Source: Paraburkholderia sp. NMBU_R16 | GTDB lineage: Bacteria; Pseudomonadota; Gammaproteobacteria; Burkholderiales; Burkholderiaceae | Reading direction: 5' to 3' | DNA length: 64,000 nucleotides | Assembly: GCF_013282575.1 (NCBI RefSeq) | Contig: NZ_JAAAYE010000024.1 | Location: forward strand, 1 to 64,000 | Part shown: piece by piece, positions 35,471 through 43,955 of the stretch | Layout of the letters: the number at the start of each line of letters is the position of its first letter | Numbering within the stretch: position 1 is the first letter of the stretch | Program-made: the position numbers and the translations under genes | The notes under the pieces: generated by a model | Databases searched by the model: none | The model's input: only the letters and a program-made list of their open reading frames with translations | What the model was told of the DNA's origin: nothing

Positions 35471-36673
35471 ATGAAATCGGCGTTTTCCTTCCTTCCGAGC
35501 TGGCCGTTCGCGACGAATGCGGTCTTCTGGGCAGGACTCGCCTTGCTCGTCGCGGGGCTCTGCGGCGAGCTCTGCTATCGCGCATGGCGCCTGCCGCGGA
35601 TTTCGGGCTATGCGGTCATCGGCCTGATCGCCGGTTCGGCCGGGGTCGGCGCCATCGATGCCGGCATGGGCGCGACGTCGCGGCTTTTACTCGACGTCGC
35701 ACTGGGCCTGCTGTTGTTCGAACTGGGCAGCCGTCTCGATCTTCGGTGGATTCGCCGTAACCCATGGCTCATCGCCTCGAGCCTCGCCGAGGCGACGCTC
35801 ACCTTCGCCCTCGTGCTGATCGTCTTGTTGTTCGCCAAGGTGGCGCCGCCCGTCGCAACGGTGTTGGCCGCCATTTCGATGTCGACTTCGCCTGCCATGG
35901 TGATTCAGCTCAAGACGGAGTTGCGCGCGGAAGGGCAGGTGACGCAGCGGCTTCTCACGTTGACGGCGCTCAACAGCATGTATGCGGTCGTCGTCGAAAA
36001 GCTCGTCTCGAGCTGGCTGCACCAGGAAGTGTACGGAAACGTTTTTGCCACGATCATCCAGCCGGTCTATCTGCTTGTCGGCTCGCTCGTCGTCGCCTAT
36101 CTCCTCGCGCGCGCCTGCATGTTCTTTTTCAAACGCATGAACATGCAGGACGAGCATTCGTTCGTTGCGCTGTTCGGCCTCGTACTGCTTGCGATCGCGA
36201 TCGCGAATATTTTCAAGCTTTCGACGATCCTCAGCCTCCTGGCCGCCGGCATCATCGTCAAAAACCTCGAGCAGAAGCCGCAACTGTGGCCTCAGCATTT
36301 CGGCACGGCCGGATGGCTGCTGACGGTGATTCTCTTCGTGCTGACGCTGACTTCGTTCGAGTGGCACGATATCGTGCTCGGTGGCGTGGCGGCGCTCGGC
36401 CTCATCGTCGCGCGCTTCGTTGCGAAGCTCGTCGGCGTGCTGGCGTTCGCGAAACCGAGCGGTCTGGGGTGGAACCAGGGCATCGCGCTCGGGGTCTCGC
36501 TCGCGCCGATGTCGGCGCTTGCCTACCTGCTGGCCGACGACACTTATCAGCTCTACCCGCAGTTCGATCCGACGCTGCGTGCCATCGTCATGTGTTCGAT
36601 CGTGGTGCTGCAGATCGTGGGACCGTGGATCGTCTACCGCAGCCTGACGCTCGTCGGCGAGCGCCGCGAGTAA
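35471..36673 (+). CDS. Monovalent cation:proton antiporter (CPA2 / KefB-like membrane domain)
   Basis: A 400-residue polytopic membrane protein of the Na+/H+ exchanger (CPA2) fold, with about twelve hydrophobic segments and the family-like GLLLFELGSRLDLRW motif near residue 80 and AISMSTSPAMVIQLKTEL near 140, where Thr-Ser-Pro replaces the classic Asp-containing pocket in part. It lacks the cytoplasmic TrkA-N domain of full-length KefB/KefC, so it is membrane domain only. The ATG at 35471 follows AAAGGAGAAGC. It and the next gene form a pair enclosed by the two DnaA-box regions. Confidence 0.8.
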   Translation: MKSAFSFLPSWPFATNAVFWAGLALLVAGLCGELCYRAWRLPRISGYAVIGLIAGSAGVGAIDAGMGATSRLLLDVALGLLLFELGSRLDLRWIRRNPWLIASSLAEATLTFALVLIVLLFAKVAPPVATVLAAISMSTSPAMVIQLKTELRAEGQVTQRLLTLTALNSMYAVVVEKLVSSWLHQEVYGNVFATIIQPVYLLVGSLVVAYLLARACMFFFKRMNMQDEHSFVALFGLVLLAIAIANIFKLSTILSLLAAGIIVKNLEQKPQLWPQHFGTAGWLLTVILFVLTLTSFEWHDIVLGGVAALGLIVARFVAKLVGVLAFAKPSGLGWNQGIALGVSLAPMSALAYLLADDTYQLYPQFDPTLRAIVMCSIVVLQIVGPWIVYRSLTLVGERRE

Positions 36674-36760
36674 GCGCCGCTGCGCCCGGCGCGCCGGCGT
36701 CCGGGTTGCGCTGCACGCCGCATCTTTTGCTCGTATCTGCCCGCATAACAGGACACGCAC

Positions 36761-37879
36761 ATGGCACTCGAAACCTTTGTCAATTCCAAGCCTTTCACAT
36801 TCGGCGTCGAGCTCGAGATCCAGGTCGTCAATACGCACGACTACGATCTGACCAAAGCGGCGTCGGACCTCATGCGCCTCGTCAAGGATTACAAAGGCCC
36901 GGGCAACATCACGCCCGAGATCACGGAAAGCATGATCGAGCTTTCGACCGGCATTTGCACCTCGCATGAAGAGGCGCTCGCGCAGCTGCGCTCGATCCGG
37001 GACACGCTCGTCGCGGCGGCCGATCATCTCAACGTCGGTCTTTGCGGGGGCGGCACGCACGCGTTCCAGCAATGGAGCGAACGGCAAATTTTCGATGCGC
37101 CGCGTTTTCAATATCTGTCCGAACTCTACGGGTACCTCGCAAAGCAGTTCACGGTTTTCGGCCAACACGTGCACATCGGCTGCCCCGATCCTGACAGTGC
37201 GCTCTTTCTGTTGCACTCGATGTCGCGCTTCATCCCGCATTTCATCGCGCTTTCGGCATCGTCGCCGTATGTGCAGGGTGTCGATACCGGGTTTCATTCG
37301 GCCCGCCTGAACTCGGTATTCGCATTCCCGCTGTCGGGGCGCGCGCCGTTCGTGCTGACCTGGGATGCCTTCGAAGAATATTTTTCGAAGATGGTCGCGA
37401 CAGGCGTCGTCAACAGCATGAAGGATTTTTACTGGGACATCCGGCCTAAGCCCGGTTACGGCACCATCGAGGTGCGGGTGATGGACACGCCGCTATCGGT
37501 CGATCGGGCTGCGGCGATCGCCTGCTATATCCAGACGCTCGCGCGTCACTTGCTCACGGACAAACCGTTCATTCCGAAAGAGGACGACTACCTCGTTTAT
37601 ACGTTCAACCGTTTCGAGGCGTGCCGCTTCGGATTGGGCGGCACCTGCATCAATCCGCAAACCGGCGAACGACGCACGATATTCGAAGATATCCTGCAAA
37701 CGCTCGATGTCATTGCGCCGCATGCGCGCGCACTTCAATCGACGGCCGCGCTCAACGAAATCGCCGCAATCGCCACCGGGCAAGTGAACGATGCCGCGTG
37801 GCTGCGCGACGTGGCATCGAAAGAAAAGTCGCTGCACGAAGTTGTCCGCCAGCAATGCATCCAGTGGCGCAGTGTTTAG
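36761..37879 (+). CDS. YbdK-type carboxylate-amine ligase (glutamate-cysteine ligase 2 family)
   Basis: A 372-residue cytoplasmic enzyme of the GCS2 family. Family features are seen: [10 protein letters not shown] near residue 12, [13 protein letters not shown] near 50, the [10 protein letters not shown] block near 140, and [17 protein letters not shown] near 225. E. coli YbdK has weak glutamate-cysteine ligase activity; the true substrates in this group are mostly unknown. gshA at 12270 already provides the standard reaction, so a different amide bond is likely. The stop codon touches the right copy of the origin-like inverted repeat. Confidence 0.88.
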   Translation: MALETFVNSKPFTFGVELEIQVVNTHDYDLTKAASDLMRLVKDYKGPGNITPEITESMIELSTGICTSHEEALAQLRSIRDTLVAAADHLNVGLCGGGTHAFQQWSERQIFDAPRFQYLSELYGYLAKQFTVFGQHVHIGCPDPDSALFLLHSMSRFIPHFIALSASSPYVQGVDTGFHSARLNSVFAFPLSGRAPFVLTWDAFEEYFSKMVATGVVNSMKDFYWDIRPKPGYGTIEVRVMDTPLSVDRAAAIACYIQTLARHLLTDKPFIPKEDDYLVYTFNRFEACRFGLGGTCINPQTGERRTIFEDILQTLDVIAPHARALQSTAALNEIAAIATGQVNDAAWLRDVASKEKSLHEVVRQQCIQWRSV

Positions 37880-37946
37880 GTTTACCGTGGTGACTCGTAT
37901 ACAAACGTAGTAGTAGTTAACAAGCGACGCTCATTTCTGTGGACAA
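37879..37946 (-). repeat. Origin-like inverted repeat, right copy
   Basis: Read on the minus strand: TTGTCCACA (one mismatch to the DnaA box, 37946-37938), a GC-rich stretch, GTTAAC (37921-37916), CTACTACTAC (37916-37907), GTATAC (37902-37897) and GGTAAACC. It is the inverted counterpart of 34946-35012, about 2.9 kb away, so the two point towards each other. Confidence 0.65.
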
Positions 37947-38420
37947 CCTCGATTTTGCGTGCGGTCTCAAGGGGATAGCGTTGCAATAACCGGGTGGACG
38001 AGCGGTGCGCAGCGCTTTTGGTCTGCAGATAACTTTGGCGCAATTTCTTAGGCGGCAAGGTTATCAAGAAAGACGCCACAATCGGCCAGCACGGTTATAC
38101 AAACGTTATCCACAGCTTGGTTGCCAATACGTGGCTGTGCGGTCGGCTTTACTCGCTTAAAATGGCGCGTTCGTCGCTTTGGACCGATATGGCGTCATAA
38201 GCTCGAACGGCGCATCGGCATGCTGTGGCGGCACGTTTTCGCCGATCGTCGCGAAAATGGGCGTTTTTTCCGCGTCCTGTCGCGAAGTATCGAAGAGTAA
38301 AATCAGTTGGCCCCAAGAGAGGGGGCGGGTCGTCCCACGGAAGGTTGCGGCGTGTCGAGAGGCACTGCGCGCGCGTAACCGGATCGGCAGCGGCAATGCT
38401 GTCACTGGCGAAAGCGAACA
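37880..38420. other. Right intergenic arm of the putative replication origin
   Basis: About 540 gene-free bases. Besides the repeat at 37879-37946 it contains an exact DnaA box TTATCCACA at 38106-38114 and weaker look-alikes (TTATACAAA nearby, TTATCTGCA on the minus strand near 38030). Bases 37890-38170 are AT-richer than the flanks. The final 250 bases must hold the promoter of the MarR gene; no strong hexamers stand out. Confidence 0.55.
38106..38114 (+). promoter_or_regulatory. DnaA box
   Basis: Exact TTATCCACA, preceded by ACAAACG, in the AT-rich right arm. Confidence 0.65.
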
Positions 38421-39071
38421 ATGACTATGAGTGAAGGTGTTTTTACAGAACGGGCGAGTGGGCGCGTGACCCACAGCCTGTTACGGTTGGGCACGGCAAT
38501 GCGCAGCCAGGCGTGGGAATGGGCTGAAAGTGTGGGACTCACGCCGACGCAAGGCGAAATCCTCATGCTGCTCATGCAGCGCAAGGCGCCGCTGCGCCTT
38601 GGCGAGATCGCGCGCGAAACGGCGCTGACGGCCGCCACGACGAGCGATGCGGTGAGCACGCTGGAGGCGAAAGGGCTGATCGAAAAGCGGCGTGCGCTCG
38701 ACGATGGCCGCGCACTGGCGGTTCGCTTGACGGCGCGGGGCCGTACGGCGGCCAAGCGGGCGCAGCAGTGGCCGGAATTTCTGAATTCGGCGGTCGGCAA
38801 ACTGGCCGACGACGAACAGGCCGTGTTTTACCGTACGCTGCTCAAGATGATTCGTCATCTGGAGGTGCAAGGCGACATGCCCGCGCATCGGATGTGCATG
38901 ACATGCTGCCACCTCGCCGCGAGCAAGAACCCGAAGAAGACGCCGCATCGATGCACTGCGTTCGGGCAGGACATCGGCGACATCAATCTACGCCTCGATT
39001 GCGAGCGCCACGAACTGGCCGATTTGCCCACGCAGAAGAAGATCTGGAAGATCTTCGCGCAACAGACCTGA
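38421..39071 (+). CDS. MarR-family regulator with Cys/His-rich C-terminal tail
   Basis: A 216-residue transcription factor. Residues about 15-145 form a MarR winged helix: LTPTQGEILMLLMQ, the recognition region LTAATTSDAVSTLEAKGLIEKRR and the wing DDGRALAVRLTARGR. Beyond residue 150 comes an unusual extension with C159, C162, C163, H164, H176, C178, C194 and H197 (CMTCCH ... HRC ... DCERH), which looks like a metal or iron-sulfur site or a redox switch. Standard MarR proteins end near residue 150. ATG at 38427 is an alternative start. It is first gene to the right of the origin-like region and appears to be monocistronic. Confidence 0.85.
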   Translation: MTMSEGVFTERASGRVTHSLLRLGTAMRSQAWEWAESVGLTPTQGEILMLLMQRKAPLRLGEIARETALTAATTSDAVSTLEAKGLIEKRRALDDGRALAVRLTARGRTAAKRAQQWPEFLNSAVGKLADDEQAVFYRTLLKMIRHLEVQGDMPAHRMCMTCCHLAASKNPKKTPHRCTAFGQDIGDINLRLDCERHELADLPTQKKIWKIFAQQT

Positions 39072-39369
39072 CAGACTTCGCGCGGCGAGGCTTCTCGCGC
39101 GGCGCGCTCGAGCCCGGCGATTATGGCCCGCGGTGGTCCGTTTCCCGTTTTATTGCGGACAACGTTGAACGAAGATGTTGTCAACGTGTACGATTTCGCT
39201 TTGTGACGTGTGTCACGTCGTGTGTCGACGCGGCGCCTATTTGGGCGCCGCGTTTCATATCGATCGCTGTTCTGGTCCCACCAGCGATCCCGTGATCGAA
39301 AATGCTCGCATAGGCGGCGACGCTCCCGCGCCGCGATGGCGACATGCAAGCTATTCAGAGGATTCGTCG
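39072..39369. other. Intergenic region before the SET gene
   Basis: 298 bases. Contains the palindrome GTGAC-GTGT-GTCAC at about 39203-39216, a possible operator, and a strong hairpin at 39228-39253 followed by TTT that may terminate the MarR transcript. A promoter for the SET gene was not recognised. Confidence 0.4.
39228..39255 (+). terminator. Strong GC hairpin, probable terminator
   Basis: ACGCGGCGCC, six-base loop, GGCGCCGCGT followed by TTT. Ten perfect base pairs; a short U-tract. Confidence 0.5.
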
Positions 39370-39831
39370 ATGAGTTCACGCAAGTTGGTCGTGCGCCGCT
39401 CGGGGGTGCATGGCAAGGGGGTTTTTGCCGCTCAACCGCTCAGGGCTGGCGAGCGCCTGCTCGAATACAAAGGGCAACGGATCTCATGGAAAGAGGCGGT
39501 GCGCCGGCATCCGCACAATCCGGACGAACCGAATCACACGTTCTATTTCGCACTCGAAGATGGGCGTGTGATCGACGGTAACGTGGACGGGAACAGCGCA
39601 CGGTGGATCAATCACTCGTGCGCGCCGAACTGTGAGGCCGAGGAAATCGAAGGGCGCGTGTTCATTCAGGCGCTGCGCGACATTTCCGCCGATGAGGAGC
39701 TGTTCTACGATTACGGGCTCGTCATCGACGAGCGCCAGACCAAGAAGCTCAAGAAGGAATACGCGTGCCATTGCGGGGCACGCAAGTGTCGGGGCACGAT
39801 GCTCGCGCCGAAGCGAAACGGCAAGGCTTGA
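39370..39831 (+). CDS. SET-domain protein-lysine methyltransferase-like protein
   Basis: A 153-residue stand-alone SET domain. The SAM-binding and catalytic motifs are intact: GKGVFA at residues 16-20, NHSCAPNC at 81-88 and YDYG at 113-116; a post-SET Cys cluster (CHCGARKCRG, C133, C135, C140) with C88 can bind zinc. SET proteins of this sort are mostly eukaryotic histone-lysine methyltransferases; bacterial examples act on host histones or on bacterial proteins. No secretion signal is evident. Its stop codon directly abuts that of the convergent histidine kinase gene (TGATCA), leaving no room for separate terminators. Confidence 0.88.
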   Translation: MSSRKLVVRRSGVHGKGVFAAQPLRAGERLLEYKGQRISWKEAVRRHPHNPDEPNHTFYFALEDGRVIDGNVDGNSARWINHSCAPNCEAEEIEGRVFIQALRDISADEELFYDYGLVIDERQTKKLKKEYACHCGARKCRGTMLAPKRNGKA

Positions 39832-41340
39832 TCAGAGCCGGTAAGAGCTCGTCCGTTCCTCGCGAACGGGACCGGATTCGCGGCTCGGCTCGCGATCGTC
39901 ATGGTTGGGCGCAAGCGGAATGCGCACCACGAAACGTGCGCCGCCGTCCGGGGCATCGGCGTAATCAACACTGCCGCCGTGCAGATCCATGATGTCGCGC
40001 ACGATGGCGAGCCCGAGACCCGCGCCGCCGTCAGCCGCATCGTCGGCGCTGTCTTGCCGGTCGCCGCGGAAAAAGCGCTTGAACAGATCGGCTTGTAGTG
40101 CCACGGGTACGCCGCTGCCGTTGTCTTCGACGGCAATCTCGGCAATAGGCGTATTGGCCGGCGTCACGGTGCGCGTAACGGTGACGGTGACCCTTGCGCC
40201 ATCGAGGCGGGTGCTCGGCACGTACTTGAGCGCATTGTCGAGCAGATTGGCGATCACTTCGCGCAACAGCACCGGATTGCCCTTTACCACGAGCGACGAA
40301 TCGTTCGTGGGATCGTCGAGCCGCTGAAAGCCAAGGTCGACGCGCGCCGCGAGCGCGCGCGGCACCCACTCCGCCCCCGTTTCGAATGCGAGCGCCGCGA
40401 TATCGACATCGACGAAACGCGTGGCCTGCGCCCCCGGTTCTGCGCGTGCGAGCGACAGCAATTGATTCGAGAGCCGCACGGCGCGATCCGCCGCCACGCG
40501 CAACTCACGCACGGATGCGAGCGATTGCGCGAGATCGCGGGCTTTCACGGCTTGTTCCGCATGCAGCTTGACGGCCGTCAGCGGTGTGCGTAACTGATGC
40601 GCGGCATCCGCGATGAATTTTCGTTGGGCGTCGAGTGCGGTCTTCAAGCGGTCGAGCAGGGCGTTCAACGCGCTCGTCAACGGGCGGATTTCGAGCGGCA
40701 CATGCGTTTCGTCGACGGGCTCGAGCGACATGTGCGTCTGGCGGTTCAGCGAATCGGCAAGCGTCGTGAGGGGGCCCAGTTGCTGATTGACGACGCGCCA
40801 GACGATGCCCCAGCCGGCGAGCAGCAGCAGCAGGAGCGGCATCATGATCGCGACCAGGAATTCCGCCGCGATGCGATAGCGGTGACGTAGCGGTTGCGCG
40901 ACCTCGACGACGATCGGTTTTTTGCCGCCGTCCTGCGCGACGCGAACTTGGGCGACGCGCACCAGCATGTCGTGATGATGCGTTTCGAAGATCGATGCGT
41001 AACGTGTGTCGCGCACGCTCGAGCCCGTGAGCGGAAGATCGGGATCGCCGGCAAGATCGCGCTCGCCGTCGTTGATGCGGTAGATCAAATGCTGCGGGGG
41101 ATCGGAGAACATCGCGCGCGCGAGCGGCGGAACCACGATGCGCGCGTTGGGGCCGGCGATCTGGACTTGCTTGGAAATGGCGGTAGCCAGGTCGGCGAGC
41201 GACCGATCGATGACGTGCTGCGTGTATTGCCACGCGAGCCAATACGCGATGAGGCCGCTCATCAGCGCGAGCAGACACAGCGGCGCCGCCAGCCGCCGCA
41301 AGAGAGAACGACGCAAGCTTGTCGCGGCGGCGTGAGGCAT
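39832..41340 (-). CDS. Sensor histidine kinase (TctE/QseC type)
   Basis: A 502-residue membrane sensor kinase. Two transmembrane helices (about 18-38 and 160-182) flank a periplasmic domain of the 2CSK_N/TctE type, followed by a HAMP-like linker, the H-box FIADAAHQLRTPL with phospho-acceptor H248, and a HATPase domain with NLLDNALKY, DNGSGVP and GGAGLGLAIV. It pairs with the OmpR-type regulator 24 bases upstream. TctDE pairs often control tricarboxylate uptake; no transporter gene is adjacent, so the signal is unknown. Confidence 0.92.
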   Translation of the reverse strand: MPHAAATSLRRSLLRRLAAPLCLLALMSGLIAYWLAWQYTQHVIDRSLADLATAISKQVQIAGPNARIVVPPLARAMFSDPPQHLIYRINDGERDLAGDPDLPLTGSSVRDTRYASIFETHHHDMLVRVAQVRVAQDGGKKPIVVEVAQPLRHRYRIAAEFLVAIMMPLLLLLLAGWGIVWRVVNQQLGPLTTLADSLNRQTHMSLEPVDETHVPLEIRPLTSALNALLDRLKTALDAQRKFIADAAHQLRTPLTAVKLHAEQAVKARDLAQSLASVRELRVAADRAVRLSNQLLSLARAEPGAQATRFVDVDIAALAFETGAEWVPRALAARVDLGFQRLDDPTNDSSLVVKGNPVLLREVIANLLDNALKYVPSTRLDGARVTVTVTRTVTPANTPIAEIAVEDNGSGVPVALQADLFKRFFRGDRQDSADDAADGGAGLGLAIVRDIMDLHGGSVDYADAPDGGARFVVRIPLAPNHDDREPSRESGPVREERTSSYRL

Positions 41341-41364
41341 GTTCGACCGGCCAGGGCCCTACAT

Positions 41365-42051
41365 TCAGGACGCCTGACGAATCTCCTGCAACAAGTAGCC
41401 GAAGCCGCGCACCGTCACGATTTCGACGCGACAGTTTTCGAGCTTCTTGCGCACCCGGTGCACGTAGACCTCGATGGCCGTATCCCCGAGGTCTCCCCCG
41501 AAGTGAGTCAGATGGTCCTGCAACTGCGCCTTGCTGACGACCCGGCCATGGCGCAGCAGCAGCATTTCGAGCACGGCGAATTCGCGCGGCGAAAGCTCCA
41601 GCGCCTTGTCTTCGTTGAAGATGCGGCGATCGACACCCGACAGGCGCACGCCGCCCAGCGAAACTTCCGGGCGCGGTACGTCGTTGGCGGGGCCGCTGCG
41701 GCGCATGACGGCACGGATGCGCGCTTCGAGCTCGGCGGGCTCGAACGGCTTGAGCATGTAATCGTCGGCGCCGGCATTGAGGCCTTGCACGCGGTCGCTC
41801 AGGTCGTCTCGTGCCGTCAGCACGATCACGGGCGTGTGGCGGTTGCCCTGCCGGAACCGCGAAAGCAGCGTCATGCCGTCGATACCGGGCAGGCCGAGAT
41901 CGAGGATGATCAACTCGTGGCGGTTTTGCGTGAGAGCCTGTTCGGCGAAAATCCCGTCGTGAACCATGTCGACGGTGAATCCGGCTTGTTCGAGGCTGCT
42001 TTGGATGCCGCGCGCGATCGGGCGGTCATCTTCGATCAGGAGGAGTCGCAT
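41365..42051 (-). CDS. OmpR-family response regulator (TctD-like)
   Basis: A 228-residue two-domain regulator. The receiver domain has acidic residues E7-D9, phospho-acceptor D51 (ILDLGLPG), and K101 (MLKPFE). The C-terminal winged helix (about 128-222) carries the family features LSPREFAVLEMLL and HVYVHRVRKKL-like YVHRVRKKLE, then VRGFGYLL. It activates or represses genes after phosphorylation by the kinase at 39832-41340. Confidence 0.93.
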   Translation of the reverse strand: MRLLLIEDDRPIARGIQSSLEQAGFTVDMVHDGIFAEQALTQNRHELIILDLGLPGIDGMTLLSRFRQGNRHTPVIVLTARDDLSDRVQGLNAGADDYMLKPFEPAELEARIRAVMRRSGPANDVPRPEVSLGGVRLSGVDRRIFNEDKALELSPREFAVLEMLLLRHGRVVSKAQLQDHLTHFGGDLGDTAIEVYVHRVRKKLENCRVEIVTVRGFGYLLQEIRQAS

Positions 42052-42204
42052 GGAAGTCGCTCAAGTACAATGGGTTACGCATTCAACGCGCGCTGGGGTC
42101 AACGTGCCGGCACGCGGTTCGCTGGAGCCTCGTCGCCACAGTCGAGCGCGAGCCGCTTGCCAAGCCGGGTCCGCCCGGGCACCCATGCAGCCGTCACCTC
42201 AACC

Positions 42205-42447
42205 ATGTCCGATATCACGATCAACGAACTCGAAGCGGCGATCAACTTCTGGCGCGCCCGCTCGCCATCGAGCGGCGACGAACTCAGCCTGTGCAAGGAG
42301 GCCAGTGCGCTCTCCAAGCCGTATGCGTTGCTGATTGTACAGCGTCGGGCGCATATCCCGGTGGAAGCGCTGGAGCCGCCCGCCCGCGCGGCCTGGGATG
42401 GGTATCGCCAGGCCATGGACGGCGAGGCGGGGCGGAGCGACGGTTGA
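42205..42447 (+). CDS. DUF3717 family protein
   Basis: An 80-residue cytoplasmic protein that begins MSDITINELEAAINFWR and carries the short helix-rich block LCKEASALSKPYALLIVQRR, which I recall as DUF3717, a small family limited mostly to Burkholderiales. The function is unknown. The start at 42205 gives the natural family N-terminus; the open frame extends far upstream but there overlaps the regulator gene on the other strand. Divergent from the response regulator. Confidence 0.75.
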   Translation: MSDITINELEAAINFWRARSPSSGDELSLCKEASALSKPYALLIVQRRAHIPVEALEPPARAAWDGYRQAMDGEAGRSDG

Positions 42448-42490
42448 TGGCCTGGTGATGACGTGGTGATGAGCTGCCCGCGCTGATTTC

Positions 42491-42796
42491 TCAGTTGCGC
42501 TGCATCGTACGCGCTACGTCGTCGATAAAGCGTGCGAGCACGAGATCGCGCTCGGTGACGCCTTGCGCTTCGTGCGTGGATAGCGTGATATCCACGGTCT
42601 GATAGACGTTGAACCACTCGGGATGGTGGTTCATTTCCTGGGCCTTGATGGCCACGCGGGTCATGAACCCGAACGCTTCGTTGAAATCGGCGAATTTGAA
42701 CTGGCGGTGAATGGCGTCGCGGCCGTTGACGGGCAGCCAACCCTGCAGCTCGGTCATCTGCCGGGCACGTTCCTCGGAAGTCAGCTTATGAATCAT
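42491..42796 (-). CDS. phhB: Pterin-4a-carbinolamine dehydratase (PhhB)
   Basis: A 101-residue enzyme that dehydrates 4a-hydroxytetrahydrobiopterin and so recycles the cofactor of phenylalanine hydroxylase. The active-site region with EMNHHPEWFNVYQTVDITLSTH (His at about 56, 57 and 74) is intact and length fits. The partner gene phhA, commonly just upstream, is not here: a LysR gene lies on that side. Only a 36-codon remnant-like frame separates the two. Confidence 0.92.
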   Translation of the reverse strand: MIHKLTSEERARQMTELQGWLPVNGRDAIHRQFKFADFNEAFGFMTRVAIKAQEMNHHPEWFNVYQTVDITLSTHEAQGVTERDLVLARFIDDVARTMQRN

Positions 42797-42951
42797 GGGA
42801 ATTTCCTCTCAGTGGGGCGGCCCGGCGGCGCTTATCCTCGCCGCGACGGTCGCCAGCCCAACAGGCATTTTTTCACAGATCCCGCAGTGATGTGCCCAGC
42901 GCGGCTTTTCGTCGGACATGCGCCGCAAAGCCGGCTGATCGGCTCGATCGC

Positions 42952-43848
42952 TCAAGTCGCCCATTGCGCTTCCGCGAGCTTGAACGCGGCAGCGATAGGC
43001 GGCTCGTCCATGCGCGCCGCGAGCGCGATCAACGTGAGTTCGGTCGGCACCGTAATGCCTTCGACTATCGTCAGTCCATGCGCGTGTGCTTCCGCAAGGG
43101 CGATCGAATCGCGCGCGAGCGTCAGCCCGACGCCGGATTTCACGAGATCGAGCATCGACGTTTCCTGATCGACCTCGGCAACTTTGACGGGGCTTGCCCC
43201 GGCTTCGGCGAAGCGGCGCGACAACAAGCGCTGATGCGCCGATGCGGCCGGCGTCCATATCCACGGCAGGGCGGCCAGCGCGCGCCAATCGCTTGCCCGG
43301 CTCACACGGTCCTTCCAGCCGGCCGGCGCCAGTACGCGGTATTGAAAGCGCGTGAGTGTGGCCGTATGGAAGAGCCCTTCGGGCATGCCGTCTTCGACCG
43401 GTTGGCCGATGTAGTAGCCGACATCGAGCTCGCGGGCGCGGATCTCCTGCGCCACCCAGCCCGACATCCCATGGCGTAGCGCTGTTTCGATCTGAGGATA
43501 GGTTTCCACGAGCTGCTTCAGAAACCCGCCCAGGCGCAGGAAATGGGGATCGAGAATCGTACCGATACGCAGCTTGCCGCGCACTTCCTGACGTAGTGCC
43601 GCCGCCGCCCGCTCGACATCGCCGGCCGCCGCGAGCGCGCGTTCCGCATGGGGCAGCAACACTTGTCCGTCGCGCGTCAGAACGAGCCCGTGCGCCGTAC
43701 GTGAAAACAGCGCCACGCCGAGCGTTTCCTGCAAATTCTTCAGTTGCAGACTGACGGCCGGCTGGGTGAGGTGCAGCTGCGCGGCCGCCCGCGTCAGATT
43801 GCCGACGCGGGCGACGGTGACGAACGCACGCAGCAATGTCAGGTCCAT
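42952..43848 (-). CDS. LysR-family transcriptional regulator
   Basis: A 298-residue regulator with the N-terminal winged helix-turn-helix (residues 1-60; RAAAQLHLTQPAVSLQLKNLQ) and a C-terminal periplasmic-binding-like effector domain (about 90-295). It is divergent from the GMC oxidoreductase gene at 43956, with 107 bases between the starts, so control of that gene is the simplest inference. LysR T-N11-A sites were not identified with certainty. The effector is not predictable. Confidence 0.9.
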   Translation of the reverse strand: MDLTLLRAFVTVARVGNLTRAAAQLHLTQPAVSLQLKNLQETLGVALFSRTAHGLVLTRDGQVLLPHAERALAAAGDVERAAAALRQEVRGKLRIGTILDPHFLRLGGFLKQLVETYPQIETALRHGMSGWVAQEIRARELDVGYYIGQPVEDGMPEGLFHTATLTRFQYRVLAPAGWKDRVSRASDWRALAALPWIWTPAASAHQRLLSRRFAEAGASPVKVAEVDQETSMLDLVKSGVGLTLARDSIALAEAHAHGLTIVEGITVPTELTLIALAARMDEPPIAAAFKLAEAQWAT

Positions 43849-43955
43849 GCCGCGATATTAGCGCGGCTTATATCGCAATTGAACAGAACTCATTGGATTT
43901 CCACGATCACGGGCGCGTACGCTTGCGAGCGACGAGCAACCGCGGGGAGTGCGCC

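Noticed and set aside
42809-42919. 36-codon minus-strand frame with a CGIC motif between LysR and phhB
   Set aside because: Weak ribosome-binding site, no recognisable family and length expected by chance; at most a remnant.
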